This document shows, piece after piece, positions 43,346-54,744 of a DNA stretch of 64,000 bases; position 1 is the first letter of the stretch; each line of letters begins with the position of its first letter. Both the position numbers and the translations under genes were made by a program. A model generated the notes under the pieces. It did no database searches and was not told the origin of the DNA. It saw only the letters and a list, made by a program, of their open reading frames with translations. Source of the DNA: Omphiscola glabra (lineage: Eukaryota > Mollusca > Gastropoda > Lymnaeidae); contig OZ024794.1 of the NCBI GenBank assembly GCA_964017045.1, forward strand, positions 56,991,108 through 57,055,107, written 5' to 3'.

Positions 43346-45235
43346 AGATATAGCTTGCCGAAAATTGGCGGCAGCAATGCGTGAATTTCCTATCTACTAA
43401 AGTTACTTGACAAAATTCTAGAACACCACATCTGTCGTCACATCATGAACCACCTTGAACACTACAACATTTTGACCAACCTAAACCATGGTTTCCGCTC
43501 TGGATACTCCACAGAAACTCAATTAATCATCACCACCAATGACCTCCTTGCCTCCTATGACAAAGGTAACCAGATCGACATGGCAATTCTCGACTTCTCC
43601 AAGGCCTTCGACACTGTTCCACACAGCCTTCTTCTACACAAACTCCACCACTACGGCATTACCGACAACCTTCACTCCTGGCGCTCAACATTTCTAACAA
43701 AACGGACCATGCAAGTAGTGGTAGATGGCGTCCGATCAGGCAAAGCCACCGTAGACTCAGGAGTTCCTCAAGGCACAGTACTGGGCCCCCTTCTCTTTCT
43801 CTGTCACATAAACGACCTCCCTGATACTGTAAAATCTCAAGTGAGGCTGTTTGCAGATGACTGTCTTGTCTACAGAGAGATAATCGACTACGATGACCAC
43901 AACCAACTTCAAGCAAATTTGGAGTGCCCTATGAATTGGGCAGACAAATGGGGCATGAAATTTAATGAAACCAAATGCTACATAATGAGCATCTCAAAAA
44001 AAAAAACCATCAAGCTATATGTACACTCTAAATAGGACAATCCTTCAACAAGTAACAAATAATCCATACCTTGGAATTCTCTTCTCAAATAACCTTAAAT
44101 GATCATCCCATATAAACAACATTTCAAAAAGCCAACTCCACACTAAGTTTTATTGGAAGAAATCTGCGCCACTGTCCAACATCCTGCAAACGAAATGCCT
44201 ATCTTGCACTCGTTCGTCCACTACTAAAATATGGTGCAATCATCTGGGACCCATACCTCAAGCAAGACGTGGACAAATTGGAGCGAATCCAACGTAACGC
44301 AATGCGCTTCATAGCACGTGACTATAAAACCACCACTCCTGGCTACGCCACTGACCTTTTAAACAGATTTGACATCCCCACTCTCAAGGACAGACGAGAA
44401 AAGATCCGCCTAACATTCTTATATAAAGTGGTCATGGGGCTAATTCCGGCCATCCCAGCAAACAATTATCTCACCCCACAGAAGCCAGGCCGATTAATCA
44501 GAGCCAAACACTCACTAAACACTGACTTAACATCTGACAACCCCGTGAGAAATTACACCCGGAACAATAACAAATGCTTCACTGTGCCTCGGAGTAACAC
44601 AGTGCAACATAAGCAGTCATTTTTTCCACGCACCATAATCGCTTGGAACAACCTGGACAATACTGCCGTGAACTCGACAACGATCAAAAGCTTCAAGGCC
44701 GCCCTGGCATCTGCTAGGAGCCGTTAGATTGGCAACATCGCTTCCCCAACCGTTGCACATATGACAGTTTATGGATGCAGCAACGTACCGAACCAGAACC
44801 AGAACATGAACTCAAGTCACGCACATTTAAGAATCCCAATTTTTGCTACTCCCTCCCCCCCCCCCCCCTTGATACGTCACTGCACACTCGTTATATATCA
44901 TGCCCATGAACTATATTAAATACTCTAATGAACCAAACACTTTTAAAACGATTTTTTTTTTTACACCATACTTAAATTGAGACGATTTCATTTTTCGAAA
45001 AGAAAATATTACGCACCAAACGCAGTTGCGTTATGTACAAAAAAAAAATTCATTTAGCGTTGTTATCGGGAATTATAATTTGCGCGCCATTGAACTCATT
45101 ATTGAGCCGGAAATGGAAGCAGTAAATTAGAAAGCAGTTCATGAGTCATACCAGAAACGTAAAATATATATAAGAGATACTATCAATACCAAATTCGCTG
45201 ATTAGGAAGCAGTCCACAAGTCACATTTAAGAGAT
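43346..45235. repeat. Interspersed repeat R1, copy B (interrupted by LINE)
   Basis: Left part 43346-43410 (actagatatagcttgccg, then gcagcaatgcgtgaatttcc). The right part begins near 44804 with acatgaactcaagtcacgc and continues to about 45235. Comparison with copy A shows that the LINE at 43411-44803 was inserted between ttactt-aca and acatgaactc. Confidence 0.75.
43411..44803 (+). pseudogene. 5'-truncated CR1/L2-like (Jockey-superfamily) LINE reverse transcriptase
   Basis: The frame 43412-44035 reads ILEHHICRHIMNHLEHYN then NHGFRSGYSTETQL. It carries reverse-transcriptase motif A (DFSKAFDTVPH), motif B (SGVPQGTVLGPLLF) and motif C (LFADDCLVY), so the catalytic aspartates are present. A frame break occurs at an 11-A run (43996-44006). 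A stop (tga near 44099) and further shifts separate it from the C-terminal frame 44269-44727 (DKLERIQRNAMRFIARDY, then AWNNLDNTAVNSTTIKSF). The endonuclease and early reverse-transcriptase motifs are missing. The 3' end is aaccagaaccagaac. Non-functional as it stands. Confidence 0.85.
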
Positions 45236-45404
45236 TATTATTTTGATATTGCGCGTCGTTTTAGCATGCTGATCTATTAAAAAAGATAAACAAACTTGAT
45301 ATCAAAATTAGAAGGAAAAAATAACAGCAAGTCTCTTAACAAACAAACATGAAATTGAGAGCAGTTTTTTTTTTCCCCACCCTTTTTAGTCATCTATTGA
45401 TGTT

Positions 45405-45645
45405 GTGTTTGGTGAATGTTTAGTCTCTAGCTGGTCTGTGTTTGGTGAATGTTTAGTCTCTAGCTGGTCTGTTTGGTGATGTTTAGTCTCTAGCTGTTCT
45501 GTTTGGTGAATGTTTAGTCTCTAGCTGCTCTGTTTGGTGATGTTTAGTCTCTAGCTGTTCTGTTTGGTGAATGTTTTGTCTCTAGCTGTTCTGTTTGGTG
45601 ATGTTTAGTCTCTAGCTGTTCTGTTTGGTGAATGTTGTTTGTAAC
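45405..45645. repeat. Minisatellite, about 30-bp unit with 61-bp dimer
   Basis: Unit tgtttagtctctagctgttc plus tgtttggtga; alternating copies with and without an extra a (gtgaatg/gtgatg) give a dimeric period of about 61 bp. Confidence 0.94.
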
Positions 45646-47636
45646 TTGTATAATTGCACTTACATATGTGGTGGGTGGTACAAAAGAACTATATAAATAC
45701 GGCCTAGGCATGTAATGAAACTATTTTTGATCCTAGTAAAACGTTTTCCAAAGAAATTTGTATAAGTAACAGTTAAGTTCTGTTGTTACAATTGGCCAAT
45801 CACGTCATCAGGTTGTGCATTGTATTGACCTATTTATGGCTTCCTCATAATTAACGCATCTTCTTAATTTTAATCTTGTTCAAGTATATTTACAAATAAA
45901 GTTTCGCTGAAGAAGGCATCTTGCCGACACTTTCGTTGTTTAGTTACGTCCCTTTGTTCCCAGGTTTTTTAAAATCATACATTGCCTCGTTTCATTTCCT
46001 TTTACAAATAAAGGATAATAAAAATTCAGATGGTTTCACCAAAGAAATTCAAATGATGACATTCTTCCACTCTCTTACCTGCAGGTGCAATAATGCATGC
46101 AAATAATTAGGGTCCACCCAGAATAGCTAAATCTTTTATTGAGGGCCCCCGGAGAGCTGAGAAAACTTCTTGATATATACATTTATTACTCTGCTGTTTG
46201 TAAAAACAAAATTTGAGTACATTGGCGTGCTTCAAAACCTGAAACTTTTGACTTTTTCAACCAATTTCCTTTATTAAAATTTTACGCTCTAGTGATTATT
46301 TGCTGTGGCATTCACAGGGTTATGAAACCACTACCTTTAAAACAAAATGTACAAAAGTATCAAATATCCCACGAAATGTGAGCTACATGTTTTCTGATCA
46401 CTTACCAAATTCATCACGACAGTTAACTCTTGGAAAGAGTTTGTTTGTTTGTTTTTTTTTTTTTTTTAAAGTTCCTTTGATTTTGTCTGATGGCATTTCA
46501 TCACTGCATATCGCTTGGATTATTCATGTGTTGGAATATGGGGCTTCCGTTGGAATCCACGCTGGACATGATGACATGACGTAGAATAATGGCAATCTTT
46601 ATGGCAAAGGACAGATATTTTATGGAGTACTAGAGATATATTCTATTAAAAATCTGATTAGTCTGTAGGAAATAAATATGAAGTACAAGAAAATTGAAGA
46701 CATCCCGAGTCCGATTTCTGTTCTTTTTGTTAGTTTAATTTGTACAGGAAATCTATAAATTCTTATATATTTCTCGAACCATCTTTCAAGCTTAAAATAG
46801 ATTAATGAATCTATTTTAAAGATTTATCGCAGTCCAACTCTTTTATAATTAGTTTCTAAAGCTTAAACAATGTCTTAAACGAAAAACTCATGTTGGTCCA
46901 AATTTATGTAATTCGCAAATAGTCTTAAACTTAAATAATTCTTGATCCTGTATGGTGGGGCAAAAATGTAATAATATTTTTTGTAATAAGCATAAGAAGC
47001 AAATCTATTGAATTTCAGGCGAAGTCATTTACATTTTGCACACTTTAAATATCGCTCTCACATTTCCTTTATTAAAAATATATCATTCAGCGTCATGGGT
47101 CCATGTGTCTTGGACTTATCTGGAAATGATATCTGGAAATGATATCTGGAAACACATGCTAATGAAATATTGCATTATTTGCATGTCGGGTTCTGAAATT
47201 TAGTTTTGTTGAAAGTATACGTCATAAATAGCCCTTATCTTTTGTTATTTCCGTTTTTTGTTTAAAGTTTTCACGCTATCATTTGAACAATCGACCTTTG
47301 AAACTGCCTGTAGACGGACGGCTAGCGCCGACGTCCAAGTTGAATGGATGAGTAAAGGGCCGGCTACTCAATTAAACCTGCTCGTAGCAGAACAAGCCAT
47401 CCATTGTGGACTCCTAGATGAACCCTATCACATCCGGGTCGCTTCATTGTCATTGAATGCCAGCGAATTTCCGATCAATGCGGCGAGCAAATAAAGCCAA
47501 GTCTGAGTGTACAGGGCTGAGTAATCAAATACTTGGTCACATAAGGTATAATTATATCGAGTCATCATGTTCCACGGGGAACTGGTCTTTTTGTTTCATT
47601 GCAAGTTAAGAAACTCTCATGTGTTTAAAATGGTTA
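45646..47636. other. Intergenic, 2 kb, with one short interspersed motif and one GC-richer patch
   Basis: 45900-45965 contains cgctgaagaaggcatcttgc then cgacactttcgttg, the reverse of the motif at 28060. Poly-T at 46450-46467. atctggaaatgat is repeated three times near 47118-47150. The patch 47258-47497 has a 78-codon open frame and higher GC but no recognised domain. Confidence 0.45.
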
Positions 47637-47926
47637 CCGGAAATTTGATCGAAAGAAATTTGGTCGACGGAAAATTGATCGACGGTAATTTGATCGAACG
47701 GAAATTTGGTCGAATCTTTTTTTTCAGTCCAGACGTTAAAATTTTCGTCAAATTTCTTTTTGAACGCACTATACTATATAGTAAAACAAAATAATGCGTT
47801 CAGAAAGAAATTTGACGCAAAATTTTAACGTATAGATTAAAAAAACGTTTCGACCAAATTTCCGTTCGATCAAATTTCCGTCGATCAATTTTCCGTCGAC
47901 CAAATTTCTTTCGATCAAATTTCCGG
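47637..47926. mobile_element. Foldback (hairpin) MITE, 290 bp
   Basis: The left arm starts ccggaaatttgatcgaaaga, then aatttggtcgacggaaa. The right arm is the near-perfect reverse complement, ending tttctttcgatcaaatttcc plus gg. The arms also contain internal tandem aaatttgatcgacgg-type 16-bp units. The arms fold toward a central actatatagta palindrome near 47770. A shorter, more diverged relative lies at 52314-52465. Confidence 0.85.
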
Positions 47927-48157
47927 ATACGGTTTAAAATAAAGCCGAGCCTTAATTAATGTTAAACAGTTCACTGATTCTAAAGAACATGAGATCACAA
48001 TTTAATCATAAAAAGTACAATCTCTTCTTGTTCTATTGTCCCACTTCTCAGAGTTAAAAAAGTCTGCTTAAGTAAATAGTATTAAAAACTCCAAAGAAAT
48101 CACTGAGACACGTCGAGCCGTTTATTGGTGTTCATGGGTAACCTGTACATCAGACAA

Positions 48158-48321
48158 CAGTGGCTAGGGCCATTATCGCCCAGGGCGAGCCAATCTTTTT
48201 GCCGCCCTCCTTACACGAAAATACTCTGTAGTTGACCTAAAATGCCGCCACTCAATAGAGAGAAACAAAAGTGCCCCTCGAGGCTGACGCCACCCTTCGC
48301 AATCTTCTTCCTACGCCAAGG
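48158..48321. mobile_element. Candidate hAT-type MITE
   Basis: The left end is cagtggctagggcc; the right end, reverse-complemented, is ccttggcgtaggaag. Flanks share cagac on both sides (48151 and 48322). Non-coding. Confidence 0.55.
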
Positions 48322-49520
48322 CAGACTATAGAAATACAAATGAATTTACCCTAAACAACATCAACAACAATGAAGTATTTCCTGCGTTTGACTAACATTC
48401 AAATATATGCTCACTTTCGTTTCTACCTTTTTGTATTTCAACACCAAGACTTATCAGTTCGTATTGAACCTGATGGCCAATTGTGTTAAAACGCAATATT
48501 TATGCGGAAAGCCTCTGGCCTCCTCGAAGCCATTCGTAATCTGCCATCTACCAAGTCACTAATGAAGTCGAAGAGGGCAAGTTGATAAGTATTGGGTCTG
48601 GCGTCCAACGGAATGACAACAAAACCCACGGCGCTAAAAGTTGCTTGTCTGGGTCACACCCAAGGTCAAATCAGGGATTACCGTCCTTTTTTTTTTTTTT
48701 TTTTTTTGGGGGGGGGGAGTGGGGTTGGGGGGGGGGATATCTAAATTAAGTTCAAAGAATCTTACTAAACTTTATTAAACCATTATGCTATGTAATATGG
48801 CCTAAAAGTTCAAAGATTTTTTAATTAATACTTTTCCAGGTCACTAGCAAATTGTGGGAGTGATTTACATATTTTAAATTCCTAGACGAAAAAGTGCAAC
48901 GTGGTCAATTATTCTCATGTATTTTTAAGTACTGTTAGCAATAATGTTCGACCATTTAAACAAGAACTCGAATTTCAGCACCCTTTACAAAAATGAAATA
49001 CACTTCTCTACAGATATCTTGTGTTCAAAGATGTACATATCATCCGAACATCCGTTCATTGAGATGTCCTAAAGGCTATTTTATGCATCGCTCTATGTTC
49101 GAACCCACTAGCGTTCACTAGACCACACTGAAAACGACTGCATCTTAAAAAGGTTTGACTGTAGTCCAATCTTGACAAGAATCGCTGACAAATGGAATTC
49201 TTTTCAATGAAACTCTAATGCATCTCGGCAAGGTTCGGAGCAAAATGCGACGTGCTGTCTCTTGATGTCTTCTGTTTGAGATTTTGAAAACCATGTCAAG
49301 TACACCATATTATCATTATTACATAATTTTCTTTCATGAAAGAATGTTTTAAGATGATTAATTTTCTTTTCTTTTTTTTGCGTCCGCTTCAGAGCACCTC
49401 ACTACCGTTAAAACTTTCTCTACAAAATGGGTTGGCTTAACAAAAAAAAAATATAAAAAAATAGAAGGAATATCAACAAAAGATCAATGATTCTGAACGG
49501 CGGCCCCAGAACACGAACAC
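48322..49520. other. Intergenic, about 1.2 kb
   Basis: Contains a T run (48688-48707) followed by G runs (48708-48737), which form G-rich low-complexity sequence. GC-richer non-repetitive sequence at 48505-48660 has no assigned function. Confidence 0.5.
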
Positions 49521-49528
49521 GATAATTA

Positions 49529-51862
49529 AGTTGACTTGTTGAGTTGACTTGTTGAGTTGACTTGTTGAGTTGACTTGTTGAGTTGACTTGTTGAGTTGAC
49601 TTGTTGAGTTGACTTGTTGAGTTGACTTGTTGAGTTGACTTGTTGAGTTGACTTGTTGAGTTGACTTGTTGAGTTGACTTGTTGAGTTGACTTGTTGAGT
49701 TGACTTGTTGAGTTGACTTGTTGAGTTGACTTGTTGAGTTGACTTGTTGAGTTGACTTGTTGAGTTGACTTGTTGAGTTGACTTGTTGAGTTGACTTGTT
49801 GAGTTGACATGTTGAGTTGACTTGTTGAGTTGACTTGTTGAGTTGACTTGTTGAGTTGACTTGTTGAGTTGACTTGTTGAGTTGACTTGTTGAGTTGACT
49901 TGTTGAGTTGACTTGTTGAGTTGACTTGTTGAGTTGACTTGTTGAGTTGACTTGTTGAGTTGACTTGTTGAGTTGACTTGTTGAGTTCACTTGTTGAGTT
50001 GACTTGTTGAGTTGACTTGTTGAGTTGACTTGTTGAGTTGACTTGTTGAGTTGACTTGTTAAGTTGACTTGTTGAGTTGACTTGTTGAGTTGACTTGTTG
50101 AGTTGACTTGTTGAGTTGACTTGTTGAGTTGACTTGTTGAGTTGACTTGTTGAGTTGACTTGTTGAGTTGACTTGTTGAGTTGACTTGTTGAGTTGACTT
50201 GTTGAGTTGACTTGTTGAGTTGACTTGTTGAGTTGACTTGTTGAGTTGACTTGTTGAGTTGACTTGTTGAGTTGACATGTTGAGTTGACTTGTTGAGTTG
50301 ACTTGTTGAGTTGACTTGTTGAGTTGACTTGTTAAGTTGACTTGTTGAGTTGACTTGTTGAGTTGACTTGTTAAGTTGACTTGTTGAGTTGACTTGTTGA
50401 GTTGACTTGTTAAGTTGACTTGTTGAGTTGACTTGTTGAGTTGACTTGTTGAGTTGACTTGTTGAGTTGACTTGTTGAGTTGACTTGTTGAGTTGACTTG
50501 TTGAGTTGACTTGTTGAGTTGACTTGTTGAGTTGACTTGTTGAGTTGACTTGTTGAGTTGACTTGTTGAGTTGACTTGTTGAGTTGACTTGTTGAGTTGA
50601 CTTGTTGAGTTGACTTGTTGAGTTGACTTGTTGAGTTGACTTGTTGAGTTGACTTGTTGAGTTGACTTGTTGAGTTGACTTGTTGAGTTGACTTGTTGAG
50701 TTGACTTGTTGAGTTGACTTGTTGAGTTGACTTGTTGAGTTGACATGTTGAGTTGACTTGTTGAGTTGACTTGTTGAGTTGACTTGTTGAGTTGACTTGT
50801 TGAGTTGACTTGTTGAGTTGACTTGTTGAGTTGACTTGTTGAGTTGACTTGTTGAGTTGACTTGTTGAGTTGACTTGTTGAGTTGACTTGTTGAGTTGAC
50901 TTGTTGAGTTGACTTGTTGAGTTGACTTGTTGAGTTGACTTGTTGAGTTGACTTGTTGAGTTGACTTGTTGAGTTGACTTGTTGAGTTGACTTGTTGAGT
51001 TGACTTGTTGAGTTGACTTGTTGAGTTGACTTGTTGAGTTGACTTGTTGAGTTGACTTGTTGAGTTGACTTGTTGAGTTGACTTGTTGAGTTGACTTGTT
51101 GAGTTGACTTGTTGAGTTGACTTGTTGAGTTGACTTGTTGAGTTGACTTGTTGAGTTGACTTGTTGAGTTGACTTGTTGAGTTGACTTGTTGAGTTGACT
51201 TGTTGAGTTGACTTGTTGAGTTGACTTGTTGAGTTGACTTGTTGAGTTGACATGTTGAGTTGACTTGTTGAGTTGACTTGTTGAGTTGACTTGTTGAGTT
51301 GACTTGTTAAGTTGACTTGTTGAGTTGACTTGTTGAGTTGACTTGTTAAGTTGACTTGTTGAGTTGACTTGTTGAGTTGACTTGTTAAGTTGACTTGTTG
51401 AGTTGACTTGTTGAGTTGACTTGTTGAGTTGACTTGTTGAGTTGACTTGTTGAGTTGACTTGTTGAGTTGACTTGTTGAGTTGACTTGTTGAGTTGACTT
51501 GTTGAGTTGACTTGTTGAGTTGACTTGTTGAGTTGACTTGTTGAGTTGACTTGTTGAGTTGACTTGTTGAGTTGACTTGTTGAGTTGACTTGTTGAGTTG
51601 ACTTGTTGAGTTGACTTGTTGAGTTGACTTGTTGATTTGACTTGTTGAGTTGACTTGTTGAGTTGACTTGTTGAGTTGACTTGTTGAGTTGACTTGTTGA
51701 GTTGACTTGTTGAGTTGACTTGTTGAGTTGACTTGTTGAGTTGACTTGTTGAGTTGACTTGTTGAGTTGACTTGTTGAGTTGACTTGTTGAGTTGACTTG
51801 TTGAGTTGACTTGTTGAGTTGACTTGTTGAGTTGACTTGTTAAGTTGACTTGTTAAGTTGAG
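49529..51862. repeat. Large 13-bp satellite array, about 180 copies
   Basis: Unit ttgagttgacttg repeated for 2.33 kb. Variants: gacatg at 49806, 50274, 50742 and 51249; ttaag triplets at 50332/50371/50410 and again at 51307/51346/51385. Both triplets lie 58 bp after a gacatg variant, showing a 975-bp (75-unit) internal duplication. A 787-codon minus-strand frame crosses the array only because the unit contains no stop in any minus-strand frame. Confidence 0.98.
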
Positions 51863-52155
51863 GCAGCCACTGAAATCACGTTTAATCAACGAGTAAAGAA
51901 CGACGGATTTTTAAAATAGTTTTAAACTTAAATCTTCGACTAGAATAAGAAGGAAATTTCGATTAAAATGTTGGCAAGTTCGTAAATAAATAAAGTTTTA
52001 ACAAACATAAACACGCGCCCAAAAATTTTCAGATATTGTTCATCAAACAGTCTGATGAAATTATATCAGAGTCTTTATCAATTTTCACTTTGCTAGTCTT
52101 CTTGGCAATTGATTAAATCTTCTTGTGAAATGTCCCTGGCTCTTATAGTTTTTAA
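51863..52155. other. Intergenic spacer
   Basis: No supported feature. Confidence 0.5.
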
Positions 52156-52157
52156 TT

Positions 52158-52295
52158 ACCCGTCATACTTGTCTACCGTCATACTTGTCTAGATTTACCC
52201 GTCATACTTGTCTAGATTTACCCGTCATACTTGCCTAGATTTACCCGTCATACTTGTCTAGATTTACCCGTCATACTTGTCTAGATTTACCCATA
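52158..52295. repeat. Minisatellite, 23-bp unit, about 6 copies
   Basis: Unit tttacccgtcatacttgtct plus aga. Confidence 0.93.
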
Positions 52296-52313
52296 TCCAG
52301 GAATTTGTTTGAA

Positions 52314-52465
52314 AAAAATTTCGTCAAGGAAAATTGATCGACGGAAATTTTATCGAACGGAAATTCTTTTTTTCAGTACATACGTTAAAGTTTGATGAAA
52401 ATTTTTACGTGTGAACTGAAAAATATATTCGACAAAATTTCCGTTCGATCAAATTTCAGTCGAAC
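52314..52465. mobile_element. Diverged relative of the foldback MITE
   Basis: Shares aaaattgatcgacggaaatt and atcgaacggaaatt on the left, and aaatttccgttcgatcaaat on the right, with the hairpin element at 47637. The arms are shorter and imperfect. Confidence 0.7.
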
Positions 52466-53460
52466 GATATCCACGTGGTAACAATTCTACAGTAACTTAT
52501 TACCATCAATTTTTTTTTCAAATGAATTACGTACTACTAGATGAAAAAAAGAAAAAATAGCGCTATATTGTGTTTGTGGAATAAATTTGTTTAACTGTGC
52601 TTAACTTTGTGTTAAAAAGCACTTCGTGTTCTCCACACAAGGTAAGAGTATGAACGTCAATAGTCCGCTATAAGTACTCCCAACACAAAACAACAGCGAA
52701 TACGTGTGGTTGTGAAACCTGCCTCTAAATTATCTTTAACCCTTTTCAGGCCTAATACTGGTAAACCGGTGAACGAAAGCATAACCGAAAGATCCCATTC
52801 AGTATATTTTTCATTTTATAATGGCCATTACATAGTAAGAAGAATAATTTGTTCTCTTTTCTACGCGTATTTTTTTTTCCTCTTTGTAAGAGAACTAACT
52901 ATGCCGAATATAAGCCGACTATTTTATTATCAAATTATTATTAAAAAATTAAACTAAAGTCAGTAAGCTATTATATATGTATTGGATGTCGGCATCTCAC
53001 ATGTTGTTTCGGAATGTGGTCATCTGATATAATTATTATGAGAATCATTAAACTAATTAAAAAACTGAATATAATGTCACGCGCATTGTAAATTAATACA
53101 ACAAGGAGATTAGCCGACGCAATTGCTGGTGATTCTCTTCCCATCCCGGGTGGAGAGGAACTGCTCCAGACTAGACGTGTTAAGCCGTTGAACTTGCTTT
53201 GATGACATGAGCATTTTATCTAAACCGTTGATATTGAAGGCTCTTGTTTGATCAACTCTCTCCCACGCAAACTGACAATGAACCCACCTCAAGGGCATCT
53301 GGTAATAATAGCATCAAAATTACACCATCTTTAATACACATGCTTTTTATCAATTGCGTAATTTGTCACCACTGTTGGTTTTTTTTAATTCTTCATAACT
53401 ATAAATTTATTTTTATCAAAACCCCATCCCCCCCCCCAAAAAAAGAGCCCAAGATTTTCA
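52466..53460. other. Intergenic, about 1 kb
   Basis: No gene supported; a C-run followed by an A-run lies near 53427-53444. Confidence 0.5.
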
Positions 53461-53800
53461 ATTTACTGTAAGTACTGGAAACCAGTATGAAATCTTTCAA
53501 CACACGAAAATGTATGAAGTTAAACAATTCAAATGTATGAAATTAAACGGTTCAAATGTATGAAGTTAAACAATTCAAATGTGTGAAATTAAACGGTTCA
53601 AATGTATGAAGTTAAACAGTTCAAATTTATGAAATTAAACAATTCAAATGTATGAAATTAAACAGTTCAAATGTATGAAATTAAACAATTCAAATGTATG
53701 AAATTAAACAGTTCAAATGTATGAAGTTAAACAATTCATGGTCAAAATCTGTAAAACGTTAACATGTGACATATTGGATGATCATAATAAAATATAATTT
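53461..53800. repeat. Duplicated block, copy 1, containing a 23-bp minisatellite
   Basis: Starts atttactgtaagtactggaa at 53461, contains about ten copies of gtatgaagttaaacaattc plus aaat, and ends with catggtcaaaatctg, then gtgacatattggatgatcat. Copy 2 repeats this order. Confidence 0.92.
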
Positions 53801-53916
53801 ACTGTAAGTACTGGAAACCAGTATGAAATCTTTCAACACACGAAAATGTATGAAGTTAAACAATTCAAATGTATGAAATTAAACGGTTCAAATGAATGAA
53901 GTTCTTCTTCTTCTTC

Positions 53917-54744
53917 TTATGCCTTTTTACCCCGTCTGGGGCATAGGCCGTCCACAAGAATTTTCCACTCATCCCGGTCCTGTGCTTTCCTTTCCAATTG
54001 CTTCCAGTTGTATCCCATATTTTGCGTGTCTGTCTCTAGTTCACGTCTCCATGTATTCTTAGGTCTTCCTCTCTTTCTTTTTCCCTGTGGATTCCATGTT
54101 AGACATTGTCTGGTGGTGCTATCTGGGGGTTTTCTCAGAGTATGCCCAATCCACCTCCATCTATTCTTTATGATGTCTTCATCAACGGGCACCTGGTATG
54201 TCCTTTCTAATAGATCTTTGTTGGTGATGGTATTTGGCCATTTGATGTTAAGGATCTTTCTAAGGCATGTGTTTATGAATGTCTGCACTTTCTGTGTAAT
54301 GCTCGCTGATGTTTTCCACGTTTCTGCTCCATAAAGTAGGACTGTTTTGACATTTGTATTAAAGATTCTGACTTTGGTTTGAAGTTTCAGCTGCTTTGAC
54401 TCCCATATTTTCTTTAATAACACAAATGGTGATCTAGCTTTTCCAATTCTAGACCTCACGTCTGCGTCGGATCCGCCGTTTGTGTCTATGGTGCTGCCTA
54501 AGTAATTGAAGGACTCCACTTCTTCCAGTGCCTTTCCTTCCAGACAGATATGCTCTTGGTTGGATGAGTTCACCTTCATGATTTTCGTCTTGCTTTTATT
54601 TATATTAAGTCCGAGCTGTGATGAAAAGGTGGCTACATCTTTTGTTTTTTCCTGCATTTGTTGCTGGTTGTGGGACAGAAGTGCAATGTCATCTGCAAAG
54701 TCTAGGTCATTCAGTTGTTCCCAGAGAGTCCACTGTATCCCATT
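53917..54744 (-). CDS. LINE ORF continued, reverse transcriptase motif C to C-terminus
   Basis: In the next frame the protein continues NGIQWTLWEQLNDLDFADD, so catalytic motif C (FADD) lies just past the homopolymer frameshift. It is followed by GLNINKSKTKIM, EVESFNYLGSTI, RIGKARSPF and LLYGAETWKT, then the C-terminal WNPQGKRKRGRPKNTWRREL and CPRRGKKA stop. These blocks are typical of RTE-like LINEs. With a single one-base change at the T-run the two parts would form one ORF, so the break could be a real mutation or a homopolymer sequencing error. Confidence 0.9.
   Translation of the reverse strand, partial: NGIQWTLWEQLNDLDFADDIALLSHNQQQMQEKTKDVATFSSQLGLNINKSKTKIMKVNSSNQEHICLEGKALEEVESFNYLGSTIDTNGGSDADVRSRIGKARSPFVLLKKIWESKQLKLQTKVRIFNTNVKTVLLYGAETWKTSASITQKVQTFINTCLRKILNIKWPNTITNKDLLERTYQVPVDEDIIKNRWRWIGHTLRKPPDSTTRQCLTWNPQGKRKRGRPKNTWRRELETDTQNMGYNWKQLERKAQDRDEWKILVDGLCPRRGKKA

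Noticed and set aside
45780..45830. Possible hammerhead ribozyme core (cctgatgacg on the reverse strand)
   Set aside because: The expected GAAA and matching helices do not follow at the right spacing.
47258..47494. 78-codon frame in a GC-richer patch
   Set aside because: No motif, no splice signals, no neighbouring exon; kept only as an unexplained patch.
49526..51889. 787-codon minus-strand open frame
   Set aside because: It is a 13-bp satellite with no stop codon in any minus-strand phase; start and stop fall just outside the array and nothing else suggests a gene.
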